From contig QRDG01000533.1 of NCBI GenBank assembly GCA_012064385.1, positions 1,061,322 through 1,125,321 on the forward strand: 64,000 nucleotides of DNA. The letters run 5' to 3'. The stretch comes from Puccinellia tenuiflora. Taxonomy: Eukaryota > Streptophyta > Magnoliopsida > Poales > Poaceae. The notes beneath the pieces were generated by a model. That model saw only the letters and a list, made by a program, of their open reading frames with translations, was not told the origin of the DNA and did not search any database. This document shows, piece after piece, positions 1 to 9,309 of the stretch (positions are counted from its first letter, which is position 1; the number at the start of each line of letters is the position of its first letter). The position numbers and the translations under genes were made by a program.

Positions 1-982
1 GCCGGCAATTGCTCGCCGGAGTTGCGCCCGCGGTCAGTGGTTGTCAGGTGAGGACGATTGCGTCGATCTGAGGCACGAAAAAATACCGGAGCAAGTCAGG
101 GAGGTGCGCAAGATCAAAATAATAAGAGAGGGGAGGTAGAGGAGGCACGGGGTGCACTACGGTCACCGGAAATGGAGCTTTCACGGCGGCGTACCGGCGG
201 AGCTCGGAGGATGATTCCGAGCAGCCTGGGGGCTCTCGGGTTGGGTCTCTTTGGGGAAAAGAGAGAGGACGGAGAGGGGCTTAAGAAGGGGGTCGAGGAC
301 GCGGTGATCATGGCCTTAAACGCCCCGAATCAATCACATTGATGCGGCCATCAACGGGCGAGGTCACGGGCGTGATTTGGGGACGGAGGAGAACGACGCT
401 GTCGTGGGCGTCGGTGCTGACATGTGGGCCTGGCGTGTCAGCGAGACAGAGAGAGGAAGCGGGCTGCAGGGATGATGTCGGGCCGCTGCTGGGCTGCTGG
501 CTGCGCGCACGCGAGAGGGAGATGGGCCGCGGCTGGGCTGGCTTCAGGCTGGCTCGGCCGGGGCTGGCCCTTTTCTATATTTTTTAAAACCTTTCTTCTT
601 TTCTATTTTCTGTTTTCTGAAATATCATAACTTTTAAAATAATCAACCAAATAAATTCAAACAAATTTTTATAAACTTGTAAAAATAATATTTATAAAAA
701 TAAAATATTTGGGATCGTTTTTATAGAACTTTATTTACCAAGCATACCCTTGGGCATTCAAAGGAAATTGTTGCTATTTCCCAACTTTGCATATATATAT
801 ATAAGAAATAAATTTTTATTTCTTTTGAAAACTTTTTAAAACCAGGAGCACAAATGCACTTATGCAATGAAATCATGAATGCCATGCTTGTTTTGAAATT
901 TTCAAAACACAATACATATAATTTTCAAAAAGTTTTTGATTTTTCAGAATTTTCAAATTTTTGAAAATCTTGGGATGTTACA
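1..982 (-). mobile_element. Partial solo LTR, copy 1 (window edge cuts it)
   Basis: This stretch matches 22767-23396 plus 26331-26654 almost base for base. It ends in the same TTGGGATGTTACA at 970-982, which on the minus strand is the start TGTAACATCCC of a grass LTR. There is no coding capacity. The GC-rich left half (1-560) gives only short shadow reading frames; the right half (580-982) is AT-rich. Unlike the second copy it lacks the nested LTR, so it preserves the empty insertion site at about 628-632. It also keeps about 31 bp around 774-804 that the second copy has lost. The other LTR end lies outside the window. Confidence 0.75.
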
Positions 983-988
983 GCCGAG

Positions 989-2194
989 TCATGCTTTTCC
1001 ATCATGATCTGTGATATCAGCCAAGTCATTGTTTTGAAGCATTGCAATATAGCTATTCCTGTAATTGATTGTTGCCCTAGTATGAAAGAATCTTGTATTC
1101 TCATCTCCAAGCTTCACCCATCTTATTTTTCCCCTTTGTTTCCAATATGTCTTCTGGTTTTTAAGGAGAGTAAGAATATGGCTCTTGAGAAAATCTCTTA
1201 AGTCTCTTTCCATTTCAGACAGAGGCCTGCTTTCTTCAAAAATATCAAGAAGATTAATAGTTTCATTGACACAAGCAATCAACTGTTTGAGGCATGGCAG
1301 GTTTTTCGACCAGAGTTTTAAAGCCCTTCTAACATTCTTAAATTTTGCGTTAACTTTTTTAGCACTATTAGTATAACCAACTGGAATATTCCATGCATTT
1401 TCAACAATTCTTTTAAAATCGCTGTGATGTAGCCAGAAATTTTCAAACCTAAAGATTATTGCTCTTGGAATTTTTGTGTCTATTGAAATCACACAAGGTA
1501 CATGGTCTGAGATTGGCTTCACTAGAGGGTAAACAATTGTATTTGGGAAAGCCACAGTCCAGGAAGCTGAAGTAAAGAACCAGTCAAGCTTCTCAAGGAG
1601 GGGATCTTGTTGCATGTTACTCCAAGTATATTTTCTGCCTTTTAGTGGAAGCCCCACAACACCTAAATTACTGATTGCTTCATTGAAAATAAACATATCA
1701 TTGACATCACCTCCAGGTCTATTTCTATCAGATGGTTTTCTAATAAAGTTGAAATCACCCATGATTATCCAATTTGTATCATCTGGCATGCCAATATTTG
1801 CAAACCAGTCTATGAAAATAGCCTTTCTTTCTGCTTGACAGGGCCCATAAATATTAGTGAGAATCCATGACTCCTGAGAGAGATTACTTGTGAACTTTAC
1901 TGCAATGGAAAACTCGTTTTGGAATGCTAGTTCTCCTTTAAATAATCCATTATTCCAGATGATAATGATTCCACCAGAGGCCCCCACAGAAGGCAGGTAT
2001 TCAAAATGAGAGAATTTCCTTGGACAGAATTTTCTAATATAATCCAGGTCAAAATGTTCCCTTTTGGTTTCTTGCAAGCATATAATGTCACATTCATTTT
2101 CTTCAATTTTACTAGATAGGGCATTCCATTTTTGCTCAGAATTAATGGCTCTAATGTTCCAATTCATGATTTTCCATTGTCGGTTGTAATCCAT
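989..2194 (-). pseudogene. LINE ORF2, N-terminal endonuclease domain (truncated)
   Basis: The ORF starts at a true ATG (2194) and runs 401 codons. It has the APE-type endonuclease layout: Asn in NWNIRAIN near residue 12, Glu in QETKRE near 42, Asp/Asn in MGDFNFI near 149, and SDHVP near 234. In this family the enzyme nicks target DNA to prime reverse transcription. Residues after about 250 are the linker towards the reverse transcriptase. The ORF stops just inside the LTR junction (after DHDGKA), so RT is missing here. In the second copy the equivalent motif reads LDHVP, so this copy preserves the consensus Ser. Confidence 0.85.
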
Positions 2195-2613
2195 TGGGAA
2201 ACTATGTTTAACTTATGACTGATATAGTGTAACACTGGGCACATCAAAATAAAAAGACCCCAGCAGAGAGTCACCCAACACATAAGCACATTTGAAAAGT
2301 TCCAGCAGATAACAAGTATCATCTCAAGCGTCACATAGTCTATATATAACTGAATCTGGAAATTAGAGTTTAACAGATTCACATTCACTGGGCCATCTCC
2401 CTTACTACTTGCCCCAAAAAATATTATTATCCAGTAGCACAAGAACTCTCATCGTGCAGATAAAAGCTATTGATGTTACAATCATTTGAAACATTATTTC
2501 TTCTTCTTTTTTTCTAGCTGGTTGCCATGCATCCCAGCCCCAGACTCCTTAGGCATAGCCTTCTTCTTTTTTAGCACCTTTACTTCCAGTTCCTTGTCAT
2601 CCACCTTGCAAAA

Positions 2614-4431
2614 TCAAGATGCCAAATTTTTTACAATCTTCGACATTATTTCAGGGGGAGTAGCATTACAAGGCAGACAATTTTTATTAGAGCAACCAAC
2701 ATGGTCTCTGAATCCAGCATTCAATTCCTGTAACCTGGGGCTCCTTCTTACCTCTGTTTCAACTAGAGGAACCTTTCCCTTCCTTTTCCTGACAGGAGCC
2801 ATTGGTGTGTTGGGGTACGAACCATTACCAACATCATCCAGTCCATTCTTTTCCTGGGGAACATATGCAATATTTTCAGAAATCACTTCTTCTTGACTGT
2901 TAGTAATTTCAGAGATCAGACAACTAGGAGCAGATTCAGATATGTACTTCTCAGCAATGTGAAAAGTAAAAGCTTGTTCACATTCATTATTCACAGACAA
3001 AATTTCCCAGAGTTGTGAGTTAAGGAAACTTTTAGCCCAATCAAATTTTTCAGGTGTCATAAGCATCAGGGTAATAAAGTTGAACCAACTTACTGGTATT
3101 TGAACAGTGTAGCCAGAATTATTGTTCAAATTAATGTTTGGGGCAAAGAATTTCTCCCAAATCTTCATGCCCTCTTCAGAGAATTTCTGTCTGGGGTCCT
3201 CCTACACTGGAAAGAAAAAGTTTTGGACCATGCCAAGCTGAATATGTGCCACATTTGGGGATAGAAGGATAATCTCGTTTCCCTCAATGTCCATATTGTT
3301 TTCAATATCTTCCATTCCATCATGGTCCATTTCATTAGAGTTCTGCTCAACCACAGTCTCCTCTTCCCCTTCCAAAACATCAGAACTTTGGTTTCCATCA
3401 AGGAGGTCCTCTGACACATCTTGATAGGTAGAAAGTAAGCTAAGCAAACCAGGACCAAGATGCAGGGGAACATCAAGTAAATTAGCTGGCCCATCATCAA
3501 CTTGAGGCCCAGAAAGCCCACTGCTTTGGCCCACTTCATCTGCTCCCTGTTCCATTGTGTCATTGTAAACTGAATTTTCACTTTCAGAAAGGTTAGGCTC
3601 AACAGAGAAGCTGTTGTTGATAGGGTGACCATTTTCAGCTGGAACCTCAACTGCAGCCACAACCATCTCTTCAGCCATAGGTTCAACAGGCACTTCTTGA
3701 TTTATAGCAGCAGGCTTAGGAATAGCCCAGTGCCCCCATTCCCCTTCATCAACATTGTTATCTTGCTCATCTTCAATGGGATTAGCTGCTAGTGGGTTCA
3801 GATTCTGTTGAATGCCCGAAATAGGGTGTGGGTCATCACCATCATCCGGGAGTGGGTCTTCATCAGGGGGACCCCCACCTAGTAAAGTTTGCTGAAGAAC
3901 TTCAACCGAGCAAGTCCAAGACTCTAATTCTGCATTTTCTCCTTCAGTGTATCTGATACTCTTTGGGATGTCCACTAATTCAGTCACACACAGTTTTGCA
4001 ATGATTCTTGCTTTGTGCCTGGGATCCTTTTCCCAACTAATCAATTTGGCAATGTCACAGAAAGCCGTCGATAGATCTTCAATGTTCCAGTTATCAAGAG
4101 GAGGCCCAACAATCATTACCCAACATTCTCTATTGAACAAAGCACGACGCCAATTGCTTCCCTGGTTATGCTTTGTGAACGAAACGAGATTATCTTCAAA
4201 GGGGATTGGGCTTTGAACAATCAGTCTATCCCTATCTCGCGGGTGCGCAAATTGCACATATGCAGCGCCGAAAGGACAAGGCTGAATGGCACGATACACA
4301 GCGACTGCATGATTGGTCAAGAAATCTTGCATTATCTCGAGGATGTTCTCAAACGGTACTTCCCCTTGCGGCATTGGAGTGATTGAAGCAATGGCCATGT
4401 CCTCATGCAAGCGAGGTCGGCGCGGCACCAC
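2614..4431 (-). pseudogene. LINE ORF1 (DUF7597-like), two nonsense mutations
   Basis: Two blocks lie in one frame: 4431-3202 (409 codons) and 3168-2614 (184 codons). A single TAG at about 3199-3204 separates them. The N-terminal block resembles the RNA-binding-like domain typical of grass LINE ORF1, with PRRPRLHEDMAI, IQPCPFGAAYVQF, NRECWVMIVG and LLGGGPPDEDP. The middle is acidic and low in complexity. The C-terminal block has a basic KRKGK patch, RRSPRLQELNAGF and a Cys cluster (CSNKNCLPC). The TAG is also in the second copy and so predates the duplication. A second stop after KIVKNLAS is unique to this copy. No ATG-initiated start is visible because the 5' end is replaced at 4438. Confidence 0.8.
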
Positions 4432-4438
4432 TACCCTG

Positions 4439-4693
4439 GGAGGAGTGGGGGCGGCGGCGGCGGCGACGGCCTGAACGCCTCCTGCGCCATTGATAGGGGA
4501 GAAGGGGGAGGCGGCGGTCTTTTTTTTAGGGGAGGAGGAAAAGAGTGCAAATGGGTTTGCGAGCTTGGGGGTCGTCGGGTTTTTTTTTTAATTGGCAAAC
4601 TGACAACTTTATTTATTAGCAGCCGAAACAATGTACAGATTGCAACCTTCCAAATAGAAGATTTAGGTTTTCCAACACAAGCTTACTCGACAG
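4439..4693 (-). other. Chimeric LINE head and A-tail-like junction
   Basis: Immediately upstream (minus strand) of the LINE copy is GC-rich sequence with a run of GCC codons. It is unrelated to the matching place in the second copy (30111 onward). Further upstream, at about 4583-4593, the minus strand has a run of about ten A after AATAAATAAAG, which looks like the polyadenylated 3' end of another retroposed sequence. I see no reading frame that joins convincingly to ORF1. It could be a template-switched 5' end, a different LINE subfamily leader, or a deletion junction. Confidence 0.45.
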
Positions 4694-5109
4694 TATAGCT
4701 GGCCAAACGGGTCGGCCCGGCACGGCACGGCCCGGTTAAGGCACGGCACGGCCGGCCCAATTAGTATATGGGCCGGGTCGGCCCGCGTGCCGCGGAGCGG
4801 GAATGGGCACGGCCCGCTGGCATATATATGGCCCGACGGGCCGGATTTAGGCACGGCCCACAGGCACGAATACGGCTCATCGACATGAATACGGCCCAAA
4901 ATAGGTAAAAATAATTAGAATTTTTTTTAAAAAAAGCCTAACCGTGCCGTGCCGGGCCGGCCCGCGTGCCTCAAGTCAATCATCGGCCCACTAACGGGCC
5001 CGTGTCGTGCCAGGCCCGTTAAGATCCGTGTCGTGCCGTGCTCGGGCCGGGCCAAAAGAACCGTGCTTCGGGCCGGCACCGTTTAGCACGGCCCATTTGG
5101 CCAGCTATA
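4694..5109. mobile_element. hAT-type MITE, 416 bp, with 8-bp TSD
   Basis: The ends are inverted repeats. The left begins TATAGCTGGCCAAACGGG, and the right end, reverse-complemented, begins TATAGCTGGCCAAATGGG. The flanks are CTCGACAG (4686-4693) and CTCGATAG (5110-5117), an 8-bp target duplication with one mismatch. An 8-bp TSD and TGGCMAA-type termini are typical of hAT elements. The interior is made of repeated GGCCCG/GCACGG words and has no ORF. It must have depended on a transposase made elsewhere. Confidence 0.85.
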
Positions 5110-5117
5110 CTCGATAG

Positions 5118-6420
5118 AGAGAAGGAAAGGACATGTGACTTTTACATAAGATGGCGTGGAATTTGATAGACATTTGCACCCAAAGGAGTTGGGGGTATAG
5201 GTATTATGTCCTCTCACCGCATGAATGTGGCCCTGATGCTGAAATAGGACTGGCGAATCCTTAGAGATGGGGGGGCGCTGTGGCTACATCTAGTCAAATC
5301 TAAGTACCTTCGAGGCCGCCCTCTCATGGCATGTGATCGGAAAGAGGGGTCTCAGTTTTGGAGATCCCTCCAGGCCATCAAGCACGAGATCCGCCGGGGG
5401 ACCATCATCTCCATAGGTGATGGAGCGGATACCCTATTCTGGCTGGATCCATGGCTTGGTAGGCGACCGTTACGCAATGAGTTTCCAGAGCTTTTCGCTA
5501 TATGCTCTGACCCGATGATTCTGGTGGCTGATGCCGCCCCACATTAGACTTGGGACATCCAATTTCATCGTAACTTTGGCCCTGTTGAGGAAGATAAATG
5601 GGAGGAGCTGGGGGGCAGCCTCCCACTCTCGCTCTCGGACGCCCCGAATAGGGTAAATTGATCTCCCCCTCGGGGACTTTTTCTGTCTGTACTTCCTATA
5701 GGGCCCTATTTAGTAGGCTCGTCTTGACTTGGACCTCTCCTCTATTGAAGGCCCCTATGCCCTTGGAGATTAAGATATTCATATGGCAGCTCCTTCGTGA
5801 CCGCCTCCCTTCTGGCGTGGAGGTGGCACTCCGCCATGGGTTAGGCAATGGCCTATGTCCCTTATTTGCGGTCCCCGAGTCGGGTAACCACATCATCTTT
5901 GCTTGCCCCGCCGCTCGCTTTCTATGGAACTTTGTTTCTGAGGCTCTGGGGCCGGAGTGGCTGGCCCTTGACCTCGGAGAGTTCCTTGAAGCGCAGGCAA
6001 ACCGTACAGGTAAGGAGAGGCGCCTCTTCTGGTTAGTTTTTGCCGCGATGACCTGGACTCTATGGACTATACGTAATAAGATGGTTATCGACTGTGTCTT
6101 CCTCAGACGTGACTCTGACTCCGTTTTCAAATTCTTGTATTTTATGCAGCACTGGCACCAGTTGTGTAGACAGCGGGATTTGGAGTGGCTGGACGACACA
6201 ATTCAATGTCTACTGGTGGCGGCCCGCCACCTACCTTCGTCTAGTCGCTGAGCTTTATCCCTTGTGGAGTTATCTCGCTTATGTTTTTCTATCTTTTCTT
6301 TGGGCATGTTTGAGCTGTTGCCCCAGCTGAACCGCTTTTTTCTTTTGCATTTGTTGCTTTATGGCTTGAACGATGTATGACGTTGGTTGCTTTATTTATA
6401 AAGTGGGGCGAAAGCTTTCG
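5118..6420 (+). mobile_element. LINE 3'-end remnant, plus strand
   Basis: This is a degraded 3' portion of a non-LTR retrotransposon of a different lineage from the large LINE. It covers the end of the RT region, the zinc-binding (zf-RVT) domain and a short 3' UTR ending near GTTGCTTTATTTATAAAGTGGGGCGAAAGC. No long A-tail remains. It abuts an antisense RNase H-like frame at about 6396-6420. The left edge is set by the hAT element, and homologous protein sequence starts near 5195. Confidence 0.7.
5195..6251 (+). pseudogene. LINE RT C-terminus and zf-RVT domain, broken
   Basis: Open stretches give the typical post-RT region: SKYLRGRPL and SQFWRSLQAIKHEIRRG, then IGDGADTLFWLDPWLG, which matches the family pattern of a G-x-G element before FW. 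The zinc-binding domain follows (5658-6251) with LEIKIFIWQLLRDRLPSG, HIIFACPAARFLWNF and LFWLVFAAMTWTLWTIRNK. Stops fall near 5246 and 5545, and the frame shifts before 5658. No catalytic RT motif is included. The fragment is dead; its value is in marking the LINE. Confidence 0.75.
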
Positions 6421-6947
6421 AGGAGCAGGAATCTGATAGACTCCTGAAGGCGCGCTTTGCTAGTGCGTGAGCTATTTTTGTTCTCGGTCCTGCAAATCTT
6501 CATTACCCTGTCAGATTGGAGATTCCAGAACCTAGCACAGTCCGCAAGGATGGGTCTGATCGTCCAATGGCCCGGTTTGAACACAATGTCATTGGCTTTT
6601 GCTGCCTCCACTAAGACCTGACAATCAGAGAAGAAACAAACATTTCTCCAGGACAATGTGTGTGCCGCCAATGTTGGAAGGAGCATCGCCTGGGCTTCTG
6701 CTTCAAGGGCAGATTTAGCTATAATGGATATTGCCTGGATGTAGACTGAAAGCTTGCGCATAGGGTGCTGCAAGTAGACGCCTATAGCCGCCATGTCACC
6801 AGCCACCGCTAGATTGTAAGCAGCATCGGAAAATGCTTTGGGACCTGCATGCAAAGAAGCAACAGGAGATACATGCACTACATATGTAGGAACACCCTCT
6901 AGTGTTGTGAGAATATGTGTTTCCTGGAGCATTGTGTGTTCTAGCAC
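6396..6947 (-). pseudogene. RNase H-like domain ORF (RVT_3 type)
   Basis: The ORF has 183 codons; the upstream start is GTG and the first ATG is at about 6932. It shows the RNase H fold signatures seen at the C-terminus of plant LINEs: FSDAAYN with a first Asp near residue 41, ALEAEAQAML with the Glu near 83, and CFFSDCQVLVEA with the next Asp near 107. GHWTIRP and ILADC follow. The domain would degrade RNA in RNA-DNA hybrids. No RT or endonuclease lies upstream on this strand, and its 3' end meets the 3' end of the plus-strand LINE remnant. It is probably a stranded retroelement fragment, although the frame is open. Confidence 0.6.
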
Positions 6948-7022
6948 AACTTATGAGAGAAGTGCAATAGCTGCATAGTAGGGGTCGTCGGGCTGGGTAA
7001 GTGTTCGGTAGCACAACACAAT

Positions 7023-8029
7023 AGCAGGGGGCTCCTATACCCCGCAGCGTGCGGAGACAGCGCCGCACACCCCCTCCCCCCTAGGGAAATGGGCCAAATT
7101 GCGCATGTACTCTTTTTCTTTACTTTTCGGATTCTTTATGTTTTTATTTTTCTTTTCTTCTTTTAAAATAACAAGAAAAGGAGTTTATATTTGTGGGAAA
7201 AAGAACAAAAAATCATTGTAATAAAAAAATTTATATATGTAAAAAATAGATAAAATATATTATTTTATTTGAACTATTTCACTCATGAAAAATTATGTTA
7301 TTTGAATGAATATTTCAAATATAAACTTCAATGTTATTTGAAAGATTTTTTAATAAAACATTTGTCTTCTTTGAATGATTTTCAAAACATGAACAATTAT
7401 GCTATTTGAACGAATTTTCAATAAAACATTTATCTTATTTCAACAATTTTAGAAACATGAACAATTATGTTATTTGAACGAATTATCAATAAACCATTTA
7501 TCTTATTTGTATGATTTTCAAAATATGAATAATTACGTTATTTAAATGAATTTTTCAAAAATAAAATGTTGTGATGTTTGAACATGTTTTTAATTAGAAT
7601 ATTTATCTCATTTGAACGATTTTGAAAACATGAAAAGTCATGTTATTTGAACAATTTTTTCTAATATGAAATTTTATGTTATTTGAACGATTTTTCAAAC
7701 AAAACATTTGATGCTCTAAAAAATATTATTAAGAATATTTATCTTATTTAAACAAGAAAACTACTATTCATATTTTTTCCATAACATAAATATTTATTTA
7801 AAATAAAACTAGAAAATACAAAATAAAAAATAGAAAAAATAGAAAAACGAAAAATAAACATAAAAAAGGAAAAACGAAAATAAGAAAAAACGAAAAAGAA
7901 ATAGAAACAAAAAAATCAGATAAAAAATAACTAATGGAGCCTTTACTTGGCCGGCCCATTGGCGCGGAGGGGGTGTGCGGGCTTTGTACGCTCCGCGGTA
8001 TGCGGAGTATAGGGTTCTCGCCGTAGCAG
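7023..8029. mobile_element. AT-rich element with about 75-80-bp GC-rich inverted ends
   Basis: The left end (7023-7096) and the right end (about 7950-8029) are imperfect inverted repeats. Shared words are CTATAC(C)CCGC, GCGGAG, CCGCACACCCCCTC and a GGGCC edge. The interior of about 850 bp is strongly AT-rich and non-coding, with poly-A-rich sequence at 7795-7930. I could not find a convincing target-site duplication, so the exact ends and superfamily are open; a MITE or a small Mutator-like element is likely. Confidence 0.55.
7290..7720. repeat. Degenerate 68-bp tandem repeats inside the AT-rich element
   Basis: A unit with TGAACAATTATGTTATTTGA, then (A)CGAATTTTCAATAAAACATT and TATCTTATTT, recurs with starts near 7391, 7459 and 7527, a spacing of 68 bp. 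More divergent units lie on either side. There is no coding frame. It fills most of the gap between the inverted ends of the surrounding element. Confidence 0.6.
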
Positions 8030-8241
8030 GTTGTTGTGGGTGGAGGTTGTTGGGCCGAATGGGCCAGAACACTGCGTGACATAGGGCCCAAATTTGATGC
8101 ATTCCAGTCCGAGGTTTCCAACCTTCAGAAAAAACTAGCGAGCAGTGGCCCTCACTGTATTATTACTAAGGAAATGTTAAATCGGAAGTGTCAATTTCGA
8201 AAACCATGAACGTTGTTGGGTAAAGCCCTAAAAATTAACGT
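8030..8241. other. Unassigned spacer
   Basis: This is ordinary-composition sequence between the AT-rich inverted-repeat element and the Mutator-like element. I see no ORF, repeat or terminal structure in it. Its right end supplies the left target duplication (8242-8250) of the Mutator-like element. Confidence 0.5.
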
Positions 8242-8515
8242 TTAATTTATGGGTTTTTTATTTCTATGCCCCTTGTTACTTAGTTGTACTCACTAGTCCC
8301 CACGCTCTAATTTTATGCTCACTTTTCCCCACTCTCTTGTCTAAAAACCTCACAAAACCTCAAACAGGATGTTTTCGTCAAGTCAATGGTTTGACCGTTA
8401 ACTCCTGACGAATGGGCCGCACATGTCATAGATTTAATAATTTTAGAAAATAATGAAAGAGGACGATGTCATGATGACATCATCAATGGAGGTCTCCTCT
8501 TGTTGATCACGCGCT

Positions 8516-9309
8516 CGATGATACAACACGAGAGGGGGTGCACGACTATGCGCGTTCGAAGCACAAGAGGATGGTGAACCATGTGGGGGGCAGAGCGGCC
8601 AAGAAATGGTCGTCGGCACAGCGTCCACGACACGACAATTTGGTGGCGCACGGATGCGTTTGTCGCGAAAATGAACCAAGAGGCAAGGGAGAGGGAAAAG
8701 AGGCAGCAGAGGATCCATTGCTCACCCTAGTAGCTCTACTATTCTCAATTGTGGCTGAGGAGGTCAAAGGACCTCGATATGATCCGCGGCGAGCTTCGGT
8801 CGATGGTGAAGGGGACGACATGATTTCGACCACCCCAGCTTGAACATGTGCCACGTTGAGCTGCACCTGGTCCTCCTAATCCTCCACACTGAAGGACATG
8901 AGCTGGGATGGACTGAAACGTCGGGATTCACCTCCGTCCGACCTTCTCCATCCTCTCCTGACACTCTAGCATGCTCGGTGCAAGTCTCTGGTACTAATGG
9001 GCAATGTGGGACGCGCTAGGGAGGGCTGCTCCGACAACCACAAGCAAGCGGCGTCGTTGGACACTTATTGAATACCTTGGGGCGCGTTCTGGACATGCCT
9101 ATAGCGGCATTCGCACGTTCCGACCGATTTAAAATTAATTAGGAAACAAACTTTATATTTTTGTCTGCCAAATTAGATTTTCTGAAACTCTCTAGTTATA
9201 AGTTTTCGCTAGTTTGGAACTTGCTCTGTTGAGTTTTTGTTACAAACAGGTATGGTCCAAATGGCATTGCCAAGTTGGAGTTGGTAAATGAATTTTTCAG
9301 AAGGTGAAA
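8516..9309. other. GC-rich then AT-rich cargo of the Mutator-like element
   Basis: Positions 8516-9110 are GC-rich, unlike the rest of the element, with several overlapping short frames on both strands. The longest runs 106 codons (8546-8866, minus), but none has a domain I recognise. Such composition is what a captured gene fragment (Pack-MULE cargo) would look like, but I cannot name a parent gene. Positions 9110-9309 are AT-rich with no feature. Confidence 0.35.

Larger units (their letters stand above)
983..4438 (-). mobile_element. LINE fragment, copy 1 (endonuclease and ORF1 part)
   Basis: Read on the minus strand, this is the 5' half of a non-LTR retrotransposon: ORF1 (4431-2614), a spacer of about 420 bp without a convincing ORF (2613-2195), and the start of ORF2 with the endonuclease domain (2194-989). 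It is cut on the 3' side by the solo LTR ending at 982. On the 5' side its match to the second copy stops sharply at 4438. The second copy at 26655-30110 is nearly identical, so the LTR-LINE junction was duplicated as a block. Confidence 0.85.

Noticed and set aside
8546..8866. 106-codon minus-strand frame in the MULE cargo as a gene
   Set aside because: Competing frames on both strands and no recognised domain. GC-rich cargo is noted but not called as a CDS.
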